Assembly: GCA_033391075.1 (NCBI GenBank)
Contig: JAWPMV010000001.1
Location: forward strand, 4,092,001 to 4,156,000
Origin: Bacteroidia bacterium
GTDB taxonomy: Bacteria; Bacteroidota; Bacteroidia; J057
Direction: 5' to 3'
Length of the DNA stretch: 64,000 bases
Positions within the stretch are counted from its first letter, which is position 1; every line of letters begins with the position of its first letter. The notes under the pieces are model-generated. The model was not told where the DNA came from, did no database searches, and saw nothing but the letters and a program-made list of their open reading frames with translations. This document shows, piece after piece, positions 9,472 through 18,610 of this stretch. The position numbers were made by a program, and so were the translations under genes.

Positions 9472-9811
9472 TTAGGAACATGAGCAAATTAGCGGGAGGA
9501 CAAGGGAATTGATAAAGGCATTTTAGGCCTTCTTCTGCTCAATTATGTATAATGAATAAATCAGGACAAGTCTGTTCTCTTCTTTCCGAGGATTTGCAAG
9601 AATTCTCAGGGATGAAAGATGATTTTGGGTTTTTCGCAAAAAGTATGGGCAGAATTACGGGAAATACCCAAATGAAGTCTTTTGGGAGAAAAAGGTTCAT
9701 GTAAGAAATTGACCAAATGATACGGAAAAATGAACGAATGGGGATAGAAAGAGTCTTGAAGGCATTGCTTTTAGCTACCTTTAGTTAGCTGAAGAATCCC
9801 TTTAAACCAGA
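9472..9811. other. 340-bp divergent intergenic region
   Basis: It lies between divergently transcribed genes starting at 9471 (-) and 9812 (+). It contains a candidate plus-strand promoter (9756-9783). For the minus strand I found only boxes with wrong spacing (around 9713). No small gene or hairpin stands out. Confidence 0.6.
9756..9783 (+). promoter_or_regulatory. Candidate Bacteroidota-type promoter
   Basis: TTG at 9756-9758 and TACCTTTA at 9776-9783 (7 of 8 to TAnnTTTG) are separated by 17 nt. A transcript would start near 9790, about 20 nt before the ATG at 9812. Confidence 0.4.
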
Positions 9812-11491
9812 ATGTATATGAGGCAGATGCAGAAAATGCTGCTTGCATGCTTACTCCTGATTATCCCTGGCTTCTTCTATCCTCTTTCCGGTCAAACCAC
9901 CAATGTGAGTGGTGTGATTAACCAGTATTTTTCCGTTACAGCCATAGATGCTTCCAATGAAAGTCTGACCTTATCAACTTCTGCGGCAAGCTTCAATACC
10001 AATGATGAAATCCTGATCATTCAGATGCAGGGAGGCACGATGGAAAATGCTGATAATGCCAATTTCGGAAATGTAACGAGCATAGGAGGAACGGGTTTGT
10101 ATGAACGGGCCACCATTTGTGGCAATACGGGTAATGAGATCAGCCTTCAACACACATTGAGTCAATCTTTTGATGATCCGGCGGCAAGCAATGCCGTAAT
10201 TCAGGTGATAAAATTCAGCTCTTATGTGGATGTCAATGTGAACGGGAGTCTTTTTGCTCCGGCCTGGAATGGAGCTACTGGAGGAGTACTTGTACTCTCA
10301 GCATCCGGAACAATCAGCCTCAATGCAGATATCAACCTAAATGGATTGGGATTTCGAGGAGCCGCAACTGAAACCATGAATTCAGGATGCGCGGGTATGC
10401 CTTTTTTCAGCTTTGACCAATACTTTTATGCACAAGCAGATCAGGGGGGAGCGAAAAAGGGAGAAGGAATTATTCCCTATGAAGCCAATAAAGATTACGG
10501 CAAAGGAGCTCAGGCAAATGGCGGAGGTGGTGGAAATGAGCATAATGCAGGAGGAGCTGGTGGAGCCAATTATGGGAATGGAGGACAGGGAGGAGAAAAG
10601 ACAACAGGAGGCTCTTTTACCTGCTATGGAAATCATCCGGGAGTCGGAGGAAAAAACCTTCAGACTTTTATCAATGCGTCAAACATGATGAGTCTTGGTG
10701 GCGGCGGCGGTGCAGGAAATGATAATGATGGAGAATCTCAGGATGCTGCACCGGGAGGAGGGATCGCAATCATCCTAGCAGATCAAATAGAAGGGAATGG
10801 ATTCAGTATATCGGCCAGGGGAGAAAATGCTGCAGCAGCAGCTGGAGATGCTGGTTCCGGAGGAGGAGCTGGGGGAAGTATCCTTTTGAGCACCAATGGC
10901 TTTGGTGCTACAAATCTGAACCTTGATGTAAGTGGTGGACAAGGGGGAAATGCCGGCATTGCAGCCAATTGTCTCGGACCGGGCGGTGGCGGAGGTGGTG
11001 GTCTGATCCGAACCGCTACAGCGCTGAGTGTAAATGTAATCAGCAATGTCGCTGGAGGAGCTTCCGGTGTAATTAATGCTTCGGTAACGCTTGCCTGTGC
11101 GGGTTCTCAAAGCTCTGCAACAGATGGACAAGCAGGGGCTGTAGTCAATGTGGCTCTGCTTCCTCAAAGTAGCACCGCAAGTTCATGTGTACTGGCTGCC
11201 AGGCCTCGGATAGAAGAGCTGGAGGAAAGCGAGATACTGGACATTCAAGTATATCCCAATCCTGTAAACCGAGGAAATGAAATAGAGATTCTATTGGAAA
11301 GTGAAAAAGATATTTGGGGCTATGTGGATCTTCTTGATCTGAAAGGAAGTAAAATCCTTCAACAGAATTTTGAAAAAAATGTAGGCAAAACCAGGCTCGC
11401 ATTCCCAACTCATGAGCTTCCAAAAGGAATATATCAGCTGAGAATAATATTGAACGCCCGGCTATATACAAGTCGTTTAATTATCCAATAG
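9812..11491 (+). CDS. Glycine-rich secreted protein with T9SS C-terminal sorting domain
   Basis: 559 aa; signal peptide at residues ~7-28 (LLACLLLIIPGFFYPLSGQ). Residues ~30-165 are beta-rich. Residues ~200-400 are strongly glycine-rich with GGGGG, GGAGGANYGNGGQGG and GGGGAG stretches. The last ~80 residues are a type-A T9SS sorting domain (YPNPVNRGNEIEILLES ... LPKGIYQLRI ... RLIIQ). It should therefore be exported by Sec, moved through the outer membrane by T9SS and anchored or released. The catalytic or binding role is not recognisable. The glycine-rich region resembles low-complexity extracellular matrix or ice-binding-like proteins only superficially. Confidence 0.88.
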   Translation: MYMRQMQKMLLACLLLIIPGFFYPLSGQTTNVSGVINQYFSVTAIDASNESLTLSTSAASFNTNDEILIIQMQGGTMENADNANFGNVTSIGGTGLYERATICGNTGNEISLQHTLSQSFDDPAASNAVIQVIKFSSYVDVNVNGSLFAPAWNGATGGVLVLSASGTISLNADINLNGLGFRGAATETMNSGCAGMPFFSFDQYFYAQADQGGAKKGEGIIPYEANKDYGKGAQANGGGGGNEHNAGGAGGANYGNGGQGGEKTTGGSFTCYGNHPGVGGKNLQTFINASNMMSLGGGGGAGNDNDGESQDAAPGGGIAIILADQIEGNGFSISARGENAAAAAGDAGSGGGAGGSILLSTNGFGATNLNLDVSGGQGGNAGIAANCLGPGGGGGGGLIRTATALSVNVISNVAGGASGVINASVTLACAGSQSSATDGQAGAVVNVALLPQSSTASSCVLAARPRIEELEESEILDIQVYPNPVNRGNEIEILLESEKDIWGYVDLLDLKGSKILQQNFEKNVGKTRLAFPTHELPKGIYQLRIILNARLYTSRLIIQ

Positions 11492-11608
11492 TCGAAAGCA
11501 AGAAAATCCCATCTTAAGAATAGTTTTCTCTCAGGAAATTCAGGATATTCCTAAAGCAACATCTTCTTCGTCTGTAGCGTTTGAAGTATGTGAATCTAGG
11601 CAAAACAC

Positions 11609-13867
11609 ATGAGAAGACTATTAGGTAGTTTAGGGGTCCTATTAGGATTATGCGTTCCGTTCTTCCTTCAAGCCCAAAGTCTCGAAGGGAAAATTCAACA
11701 CAAATTTAGTGGTAAAGCCCTGAAAGGGGTTAAAATTCTTGTTATCAATCAGGAAAGGAGTTTTCAATCCGATAAGGAGGGGAGATTCCGGATCGAAGAA
11801 TTGGAAGTAGGAACCAATTGGATTGAGATCAGTCATCCCGGATTTAGGACCCAGAAAAAAGAACTCTTCTTTGCCAAGGATTTTCAAGACGAATATTGGA
11901 CAATAAATCTTTGTCCGGGACCTTCCACTCAATTTGATGAAGAAATCAGTCTCGGAACAAAAACAGAGATACCCGTTCATGAATCTCCCTTTTTTACACA
12001 GGAATTTGATCAAGTCGAATTTCGGGAATATGCCTCCCGCAATATGAGCGAAGCCCTCCTAAAGATTCCGGGGATGTGGGTTCGGGAATTTGGGCCTGCC
12101 CAAAGCAGTCCTATCATCAGAGGGCTGGGAGGAGACTTCAATAGCTTATTGGTTGATGGAATTCGTACCAATCATTCCCTGATGGGCAAGTTCTCTCCAA
12201 GTATCCTTGGCAGTGTTGATCCTTTTCATTTACAATCCGCCGAGATTTTATTTGGTTCTGCTTCTACTCAATATGGCTCAGATGCATTAGGAGGAGTCGT
12301 TTCTCTTCAAAGTAAAGATCCTGATTTCTCAGACGATGGAGTCCAATTTCATGGCCATAGTTTGTTTAGGTTTCTGGGACAGGGAAGTGAGCAAAGCGGA
12401 GCAGGAGCCCTGGAATTAAATAGTTCCCGATTAGCAGTATTGAGTAGTTATAGCAGGCGAAATTTGGGAGGACTGATCCCAGGGAGTTCAGGAGAGAATT
12501 TCCAACAAGAATCAGCCCTTCTTAAAGCCAAACTAAAAATAAGTCCTCGGCATTTATTTAGCATATCCTATCAGAAACATATCCAGCGAAACGCCCATAG
12601 CCGTGAATCAGGAAGGCCCGTTGAGCAATTGCAGGACAAACTCAAACCCTTGCAATGGCAAATGGCTCATGCGCGCTTCAGTTCTCAAAGCAAAAATAAA
12701 TGGTTTAAAGAAATGCGAATCAGCGGGGCCTTTCAGCAATATGATGAGAACCGCGAGCAAGAGCTCCCACAAGAGAATCTGAGTCGAAAAGAAGAAAATC
12801 AGAGTAAGATTTGGACTGGCATATTTGAGGTTCACTCCCAACCCAATATTTACTGGGATATCGTTTCTGGTGTTGAAGTCTATCAGGAAGGCATCCAAAG
12901 TCAGGCTTTTCAGGGAAGAAGCGGATTGGGAGATTTAAATATTGTAAATCCACGTTACTTAGATCAGGGGCAAAGCGGAAGCATGGACATATACAGCTTG
13001 CACACCTTTAAACTGGTAAAATTAAGGCTGAGTCTGGGAGGTCGGGCACATAGGAGTCTCATTAAAGCAGAAGATCCTGAATTTGGAGATCAATCCCTCA
13101 ATCCAAATGCCTTTAGTGGTAATATCAGTGCCGTATATCCCTTAACCAAACATATATTTTTCTCCTCTTCTTTCAATACCGGCTTTCGCAATCCCAACAT
13201 ATACGACATAAGTAGTTTTGGTACGCAGGAGGATCGTTTCGAACTTCCCACAGACAGTCTGGCTGCAGAAAGATCATTTAGCTCTCAAATAGGTCTGAAG
13301 GCAAAAACACAGAGCTTTATTGGTTCTCTCGTTCTCTATCGAACTCGTCTAAATGACCTGATTGACTATTTACCCGGAAACTATTTGGGAAATTCTGTTT
13401 ATGAAGGCAGACAGGTAGTTCAAAAGGTCAATAGCGGACAGGCTTATATTCAGGGTATTGAGGCCTCTCTTGAAATTCCCCTGAGCAGGAGCATGGCTTT
13501 TTACGGGAGCATTATGTACACTTCTGGTGAAAAGATGGAGGATCAGACACCTTTAAGTAGTATTGCTCCTTTGAATGGCAGGCTGGGATTTCGTATGCGA
13601 GCAAAATCCGGCGTTTGGACCCGCCTAGAATGGCAGAAAGCTGGGCGACAAGATGAATTGTCCATTTCAGATCGAACCAATCCTTATATAGGCCCTAATG
13701 GAACTCCCTCCTGGAATGTATTGAATTTGCATGTTGGCTATGACTTTAACTGGGGCTATATGACCCTTGGCGTTCAAAACTTCTTTGATCAAAACTATCG
13801 GGTTCACGGCTCGTATGTAGATGGTATTGATCGGGTGGTTCTTCTCTCAATGCAACTCGGATTTTAA
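11609..13867 (+). CDS. TonB-dependent receptor (BtuB/haem-receptor-like)
   Basis: 752 aa with signal peptide (residues 1-22, ending FFLQAQ). It has a short carboxypeptidase-regulatory-like domain (residues ~24-95), a plug (ALLKIPGMWVREF, SPIIRGLGGDFNSLLVDGIR, TQYGSDALGGVVSL) and a beta-barrel. The C-terminus (NFFDQNYRVHGSYVDG ... LSMQLGF) resembles vitamin B12, siderophore or haem receptors. It starts 117 bp downstream of the glycine-rich T9SS gene, possibly under its own promoter: TAgcgTTTG at 11575-11583 has one extra base between the boxes. Substrate unknown. Confidence 0.9.
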   Translation: MRRLLGSLGVLLGLCVPFFLQAQSLEGKIQHKFSGKALKGVKILVINQERSFQSDKEGRFRIEELEVGTNWIEISHPGFRTQKKELFFAKDFQDEYWTINLCPGPSTQFDEEISLGTKTEIPVHESPFFTQEFDQVEFREYASRNMSEALLKIPGMWVREFGPAQSSPIIRGLGGDFNSLLVDGIRTNHSLMGKFSPSILGSVDPFHLQSAEILFGSASTQYGSDALGGVVSLQSKDPDFSDDGVQFHGHSLFRFLGQGSEQSGAGALELNSSRLAVLSSYSRRNLGGLIPGSSGENFQQESALLKAKLKISPRHLFSISYQKHIQRNAHSRESGRPVEQLQDKLKPLQWQMAHARFSSQSKNKWFKEMRISGAFQQYDENREQELPQENLSRKEENQSKIWTGIFEVHSQPNIYWDIVSGVEVYQEGIQSQAFQGRSGLGDLNIVNPRYLDQGQSGSMDIYSLHTFKLVKLRLSLGGRAHRSLIKAEDPEFGDQSLNPNAFSGNISAVYPLTKHIFFSSSFNTGFRNPNIYDISSFGTQEDRFELPTDSLAAERSFSSQIGLKAKTQSFIGSLVLYRTRLNDLIDYLPGNYLGNSVYEGRQVVQKVNSGQAYIQGIEASLEIPLSRSMAFYGSIMYTSGEKMEDQTPLSSIAPLNGRLGFRMRAKSGVWTRLEWQKAGRQDELSISDRTNPYIGPNGTPSWNVLNLHVGYDFNWGYMTLGVQNFFDQNYRVHGSYVDGIDRVVLLSMQLGF

Positions 13868-13885
13868 ATAAAAATCTGATTTTCC

Positions 13886-13916
13886 TTTGAATCATCGATT
13901 ATTTGCATACATTTTG
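13886..13916 (+). promoter_or_regulatory. Bacteroidota-type promoter for the DUF4292 operon
   Basis: TTTG at 13886-13889 and TACATTTT(G) at 13908-13916 are 18 nt apart. The expected transcript start near 13922 is ~10 nt before the ATG at 13932. Confidence 0.55.
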
Positions 13917-13931
13917 TACGGATAGTTTTAA

Positions 13932-14729
13932 ATGACCCAAACTCCAGGAATGAATTGTATAAGTAAGCTACTTATTATCCTCCCCCTATTGGCCTTGCTA
14001 AGTTTGCAATCATGCAAAGGCCTCAAGAAAAAGCAAGGTATACAGGCTGAAAAAGCCTGGAAAACAACCATTTCCAATGCTTCAAAAGAGCGGGTCGAAT
14101 ACAAGACCCTGGAACTTAGCGGGAAAGCACAATTGGATATCGAGAAAATGGGCGTCAATAATATGGGCGTCAGTTATCGCGTCAGCATGGAAAAGGACAA
14201 AAGAATCTGGATCCGTGTGAGCAAGCTGATCGAAGTTGCTCGTATTCTCGCAAGGCCGGACTCACTCTTCGTACTCGACAAGATCAATCGCAGATACATT
14301 GCCTGTGATTATGCACTTGCTGAAAAGTTTACCGGACTGGAAATGGATTTCGAATTATTGCAAGACCTCATATTAGGAAACTTCAATCCCATACCGGAAG
14401 AATTGAGCCCCGGTTTGCAAGAAAATGGTGTGCAAACATTTACGGGGGAGAAAGCAGGCACAGACTTCACTTATAAAATTGATAATTCCACCTTTAAGGT
14501 GAAAGAAATAAAGGCTGTGAATAGCGGATTAAAGCAAAACACGGTGATAAGCTATAGTGATTTTTCGGAGAAAGCATCTACCTTGATGCCTCAAAACACC
14601 TCGATTTCGGTGTTATCCCCAGAGGAAATCTCGATTGACTTATCTCACAGAAAAGTGGACCTTAATCCTTCGGATCCCAGCTTTTCATTTAGGGTACCCA
14701 GTTCTTATGCCAAAAGAGGCTGTAAATAG
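13932..14729 (+). CDS. DUF4292 lipoprotein (LolA/LolB-like fold)
   Basis: 265 aa lipoprotein; lipobox L-Q-S-C (LLALLSLQSCKG, Cys near residue 29). An internal Met at residue 7 (13950) is an alternative start with an equally good signal. The body fits DUF4292 (YRVSMEKDKRIWIRVSKL, ADARI-like SLFVLDKINRRYI, NFNPIPEE), a Bacteroidota family resembling outer-membrane lipoprotein carriers. It is followed with a 23-bp overlap by an M23/EnvC-like gene. From memory, this DUF4292-M23 gene order is conserved in Bacteroidota and suggests a role in envelope assembly or septal peptidoglycan processing. Confidence 0.85.
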   Translation: MTQTPGMNCISKLLIILPLLALLSLQSCKGLKKKQGIQAEKAWKTTISNASKERVEYKTLELSGKAQLDIEKMGVNNMGVSYRVSMEKDKRIWIRVSKLIEVARILARPDSLFVLDKINRRYIACDYALAEKFTGLEMDFELLQDLILGNFNPIPEELSPGLQENGVQTFTGEKAGTDFTYKIDNSTFKVKEIKAVNSGLKQNTVISYSDFSEKASTLMPQNTSISVLSPEEISIDLSHRKVDLNPSDPSFSFRVPSSYAKRGCK

Positions 14730-15882
14730 AATCACCTACCTTGTACTCTTATTGGGACTTCTTTTAGGAGCCTCTGGAGAGAGTATTGCCCAAAGTAAAA
14801 AGCAACTCCAACAGGAATTAGCCCTTACCAATGAGTTTATTGCTGAAACCCGTAAGAATCAAGAGATCAGTTTTACCGAGTATAATCTCCTGAAAGAGAA
14901 GATGAGACTTCGAAATGAATTGCTCAGAAAACTCAAAGGAGAAATTAATGAGAATCAAAAAGAGATTGAATCTTTGGATGCCATTATTTGCAAAATGGAA
15001 GAAGACATCATCAATCTGAAATTTAATTACTCTCAAACTGCTAAAGCTACCTATCTTAGCCATGACCAGTCCAACTTCTGGCTTTCTCTACTAAGTTCGG
15101 GTTCTCTATCTGAAGCCTATTACCGAATGATGTATTATCGTCAGTTTAGTAAGCACAGAAAGCAGCAGATAGAACTTCTGAAAAGAAGCCAGCAATACCT
15201 GATCGAAAAATCTATCAAACTCAATGAGAAAACAGAGTTTAGGAAAGTACTGGTAGCTGAGCAGATGGAAAGTGAAAATATCCTCAAAAAAGAAGAAGGA
15301 ACAGCGGAAGAAATCGCCAGCAACCTCAAAAGTAGATATGCTGAGTATAAGGCCAATAAACGCAAGGAAAAGCAATTGGTTAAAACAGCGATCAATAAAA
15401 GCGAAAAGTCCTGGGATGCAGTCTATTCCAGTACACAGGGAGAGAGCAAGAGTAGTTTCACCGGTAAGAAAGGATTGCTTAATTGGCCGGTAAAAAGAAG
15501 TCGTTGCATCATAACCGGCAAATTTGGTAAGACTGAAGATGCTTATGGAAATCCGATTACTAATGATGGGCTTTTCATCAGAACTCAGGTAGGAGAACCC
15601 ATTTTATCTGTTTTTGATGGTACAGTTACGGCAGTGCAAAATCTTCCGCTGGGAGGCAAGATGGTAGTGGTAGCTCATGGAGATTACCGGACCACTTATT
15701 CTAATTTGGATAGGGTTATTGTTCGAAAAGGAGATCAGATCAGCAGTGGCCAAAGAATCGGCACGATACATACCGACAGCCGAACAGGGGAAAGCGTATT
15801 ACAATTCCTCATCTATAAACTTCCCGGGACTTTTGTCAATCCGGAATTGTGGCTGGCAGACTATACCAGGGGGAGTGATTGA
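14707..15882 (+). CDS. EnvC-like murein hydrolase activator (degenerate LytM/M23)
   Basis: 391 aa from ATG 14707, preferred over the longer frame from 14635 because a signal peptide (ITYLVLLLGLLLGASGESIAQ) begins just after it. Residues ~25-240 form a long coiled coil rich in Lys, Glu and Gln, as in EnvC. Residues ~280-385 are an M23/LytM fold (EPILSVFDGTVTAVQNLPLGGKMVVVAHGDYRTTYSNL). The catalytic positions are replaced: the HxxxD site reads LFIRTQ and the final HxH reads LQF. It is therefore probably an amidase activator and not an endopeptidase. The 23-bp overlap with DUF4292 implies coupled expression. Confidence 0.85.
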   Translation: MPKEAVNRITYLVLLLGLLLGASGESIAQSKKQLQQELALTNEFIAETRKNQEISFTEYNLLKEKMRLRNELLRKLKGEINENQKEIESLDAIICKMEEDIINLKFNYSQTAKATYLSHDQSNFWLSLLSSGSLSEAYYRMMYYRQFSKHRKQQIELLKRSQQYLIEKSIKLNEKTEFRKVLVAEQMESENILKKEEGTAEEIASNLKSRYAEYKANKRKEKQLVKTAINKSEKSWDAVYSSTQGESKSSFTGKKGLLNWPVKRSRCIITGKFGKTEDAYGNPITNDGLFIRTQVGEPILSVFDGTVTAVQNLPLGGKMVVVAHGDYRTTYSNLDRVIVRKGDQISSGQRIGTIHTDSRTGESVLQFLIYKLPGTFVNPELWLADYTRGSD

Positions 15883-15899
15883 CTCCTTTGCACAATCCC

Positions 15900-15921
15900 C
15901 ATTCCCCTTGAAATGGGAATG
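15900..15921. terminator. Weak hairpin after the EnvC-like gene
   Basis: CATTCCC (15900-15906) pairs with GGGAATG (15915-15921). There is no T-run behind it, so its role as an intrinsic terminator is doubtful. It lies between convergent genes ending at 15882 (+) and 16018 (-). Confidence 0.35.
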
Positions 15922-16017
15922 CCCGCAAGGCCAAATCAAAGATTTATGATGTGTATTCTATAAGAAGTCCGAAGAGGTCTATTCTCTTGCATGAAGAAAC
16001 AGGGCTGTCGCGAAAGT

Positions 16018-16527
16018 TTAATTAAAAACCACCTCTATCTCATTTGATTCAACTTTCCCCACCCAGATCCCAAACTTACGGGCAAGGCCGTCTGTCTTGT
16101 TTTCATAGGTCGCTTTGAGGGTAGCTTTTATTTTTTCTCCATACAGATCCGGAATTCCCTCCCAAACACCTGTACTCATATCCACTTCAAGAATAATCGT
16201 TTCCCCCGGCATAGCCACCCAAAAATCAGGAAAATCTCCATCCCAGGCTGTAGGAGTCTTTTTTCGGATTGTATGCTTCTCCCCTTCCACTTCCCAGAGC
16301 ATATTGAGATTGAAAAAGCCCCAGGTATTCCAGTCCTTCCACAACTTCAAGGTCTCTGTAGAGGTATTGGTCATCAGGATATGAAAGCGTGGATAACGAT
16401 CTAAAACGATCTCTCTTTCGCCTGCAGGATTACTGATCGGTACGACCAGTTTCATTTCCCAATCTGCCTGAGAAAAGGCAAGATGGAAGCAAAAGGATAA
16501 AAACAGAAAGGAGAAAAAGCTTTTCAT
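16018..16527 (-). CDS. Small secreted beta-rich protein of unknown function
   Basis: 169 aa with a clear signal peptide (FFSFLFLSFCFHLAFSQ, cleavage near residue 20). The mature part alternates hydrophobic residues (FHILMTNTSTETLKLWKDW, MPGETIILEVDMSTG), suggesting an Ig-like or beta-sandwich fold. I recognise no family. It is the last gene of a minus-strand run and is separated from the TPR gene by ~120 bp containing a hairpin, so it may be independently transcribed. Confidence 0.65.
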   Translation of the reverse strand: MKSFFSFLFLSFCFHLAFSQADWEMKLVVPISNPAGEREIVLDRYPRFHILMTNTSTETLKLWKDWNTWGFFNLNMLWEVEGEKHTIRKKTPTAWDGDFPDFWVAMPGETIILEVDMSTGVWEGIPDLYGEKIKATLKATYENKTDGLARKFGIWVGKVESNEIEVVFN

Positions 16528-16557
16528 AGTACAAGCTAAGGAATAGGTAGCAAATGG

Positions 16558-16598
16558 GAATCCCCACGAAAGAGTCTAAGACTTTATCATGGGGATTC
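16558..16598. terminator. Hairpin between TPR gene and secreted-protein gene
   Basis: GAATCCCCA (16558-16566) pairs perfectly with TGGGGATTC (16590-16598). The 23-nt interior can form a smaller AGTC/GACT stem. It lies ~50 bp downstream of the TPR gene (end 16650, minus strand). The T-run is weak. Confidence 0.5.
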
Positions 16599-16649
16599 GA
16601 AGTTCGGCATTCTGCCGATAGAAAAAAATGTCTTTCCTAATATCTGTAT

Positions 16650-17399
16650 TTACAGTTGTTTCAATTGGTGCTTCACATAGGCGGGGATCTTAAATCCTTT
16701 CAACTCTGCCATAGCAAGGTAATCATTGGCTTTATCCTTGTCGCCCATTCTCATGTGTGCAAGTCCCAGGTAATAAGGAAAGTATGCCTGATCTCCCAAC
16801 TGCTTCCTGGAGGCCTTGAAGTATTTGATCGCTTTTTTGGTCTCCCCTATTTCCAGGTAAGATCTTCCGGCCAACATACGCGCATCTGCTGCTGCCTTAT
16901 TGCTTTCTGCATTCAGGTATATGCGCATAGCCATTTCACTAGATTGAATGGCATCCAGATATTGCTTTTGATTATAGTGAACCAAAGCCATTCCATAATA
17001 AGCTTCAGGATGTCCTGGAAAGTGTTGGAGAAGGGTTCTATACTGAGATATAGCCATTCCGTACTCTTCACTCATTTGATAAATGGCTGCTAGTTCCTGA
17101 TGAGCTTTTAGCCCTCTGGGGAATACTTTCAGGGATTTTTGGTAAGCGATAGCCGCACTATCCAGTTCACCACTTTCCCGGTGATACTTACCCAAAGAAT
17201 TCAATGCCTGATAATATGCAGGATCGGTTTGGATAGCCTGCTTGCAAAAAGCCTTGGCCTCAGGAACCTTTCCTTTTTCAAAAGCAGCCTCAGCCTTGCT
17301 ATAAAAGGCCATAGCTTCAGTTGAACCAGATTGGGAGAAATTTTGTGCTAAAAGGGGGGAAACTAAGCAAGTCAATAGAATGACCAGTGAATATTTCAT
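16650..17399 (-). CDS. Secreted tetratricopeptide repeat protein
   Basis: 249 aa; signal peptide at residues 1-18 (VILLTCLVSPLLAQ). Five to six TPR units follow (e.g. AEAAFEKGKVPEAKAFCKQAI, YYQALNSLGKYHRESGELDSAA, AYYGMALVHYNQKQYLDAI, YFPYYLGLAHMRMGDKDKAN) and occupy nearly the whole mature chain. It is a periplasmic or outer-membrane scaffold; the partner is unknown. A 192-bp gap with no features separates it from the DUF58 gene upstream on the same strand. Confidence 0.8.
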   Translation of the reverse strand: MKYSLVILLTCLVSPLLAQNFSQSGSTEAMAFYSKAEAAFEKGKVPEAKAFCKQAIQTDPAYYQALNSLGKYHRESGELDSAAIAYQKSLKVFPRGLKAHQELAAIYQMSEEYGMAISQYRTLLQHFPGHPEAYYGMALVHYNQKQYLDAIQSSEMAMRIYLNAESNKAAADARMLAGRSYLEIGETKKAIKYFKASRKQLGDQAYFPYYLGLAHMRMGDKDKANDYLAMAELKGFKIPAYVKHQLKQL

Positions 17400-17591
17400 G
17401 TGCGGATTGCCTGTTGGGTTTTAAGAATGTTTTGAATTACAATAGGCAAGGTTTTACAGTAGAAAGCTAGTATCAAGCCAAGCTTTTTCCAAACCATTAG
17501 CACGGGAACGGCTACAATGGCTTCCTTAATGGTCAGGAAGTCATGTAATATTTCGTAAATAATCAGGTAATTTTCAGAAATGAGAAAAGCT

Positions 17592-18518
17592 CTACTGTAG
17601 ACTTCTTCTCTTGACCAGATAATCTGTCAGAACTTTATCGTAGGATTGCTTGATATCCACTTCTACGAAGTCTATGCTAAACTCATAGCAACGCTGTTTA
17701 AAACGAGCTTTAAAGGCTTTCATCATTTCCTGGTACTTGCCACGAATCTGGTTAGGCAGGACTTCAATTTTTTCGCCACTTTCCAAATCTTTCAGAATGA
17801 TAGGACGATTGGGGAATTCAAAATTTTCCTCTGTATCCCGATCCAGTAAATGAAAAACCAGGACCTCATGTTTTTCATGACGAAGGTGTTGAAGGGCCTT
17901 AAAAAGCTCATCTCCATCTTCTATCTGGTTAAACAAATCCGTAATCAGCACCACAAAAGATCTCCGATTGAATTTTCTCGCTACCGTATGCAGGATTTTG
18001 GCGGTGGCAGTTCTTTTGGTGAATTGGGTTGCACTTTGAACTACTTCTTCCAACTTCTTGAAGATGGGCACCAACCAGGAGTAACGAGATTTTGCGGGTG
18101 CAAAAAAGGTAATTTCTTCATCAAAAAGAGTCATTCCTGCAGCATCTCTTTGATTGATCATGAGGTATTGAAGGGCAGCAGAAAGATAAGCCCCATACTC
18201 CATTTTACTCATGCCTTTTTGTGGGTACCGCATGGAATCACTCACATCCAAAACCACCTGACAACGCAGGTTAGTTTCTTCCTCAAAACGTTTCGAAAAA
18301 AGTTTATTGGTCTTGCCATATACCTTCCAGTCGATATTCTTCAATGACTCGCCTGGATTATAAGGTCTATGTTCTGCAAATTCTACAGAAAATCCGTGAT
18401 AGGGACTTTTGTGCATCCCTGTGATAAAACCCTCAACGATAAGCTTGGCTTTGATCTCAATATTCTTTAGTCGGCTTACTACAAGCGGATCAAGGTATTT
18501 TATGGCGGATTTCTGCAT
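17592..18518 (-). CDS. DUF58 domain-containing protein
   Basis: 308 aa, soluble. The DUF58 signature is present: FAEHRPYNPGESLKNIDWKVYGKTNKLFSKRFEEETN. A vWA-like core follows with a MIDAS-type D-x-S-x-S (DVSDS) near residue 92. DUF58 proteins normally accompany a MoxR AAA ATPase and BatABCDE genes; none is visible here, so this copy is isolated in the window. Likely a cytoplasmic chaperone or assembly partner for envelope complexes, inferred from the family. Confidence 0.88.
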   Translation of the reverse strand: MQKSAIKYLDPLVVSRLKNIEIKAKLIVEGFITGMHKSPYHGFSVEFAEHRPYNPGESLKNIDWKVYGKTNKLFSKRFEEETNLRCQVVLDVSDSMRYPQKGMSKMEYGAYLSAALQYLMINQRDAAGMTLFDEEITFFAPAKSRYSWLVPIFKKLEEVVQSATQFTKRTATAKILHTVARKFNRRSFVVLITDLFNQIEDGDELFKALQHLRHEKHEVLVFHLLDRDTEENFEFPNRPIILKDLESGEKIEVLPNQIRGKYQEMMKAFKARFKQRCYEFSIDFVEVDIKQSYDKVLTDYLVKRRSLQ

Positions 18519-18547
18519 AGTTTAAAGGTACGAGGAATTTCTGGGAA

Positions 18548-18605
18548 GTGTTCACGTATTCTGCTGTACATGAATTCTGGAAAAATTACGAGAACACGAG
18601 AACAC
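18548..18605. repeat. Dispersed intergenic repeat, copy A
   Basis: It contains GTGTTCACGTATTCT (18548-18562), TTCTGGAAAAAT (18575-18586) and AGAACACGAGAACAC (18591-18605). Positions 18575-18605 match 22151-22181 at 29 of 31 bases. It sits directly downstream of the LytTR gene (minus strand, end 18611) and may double as its terminator. Confidence 0.7.
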
Positions 18606-18610
18606 AGGAG

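Noticed and set aside
17850-18347. 165-codon plus-strand frame
   Set aside because: It is antisense to the DUF58 gene, whose motifs are unambiguous.
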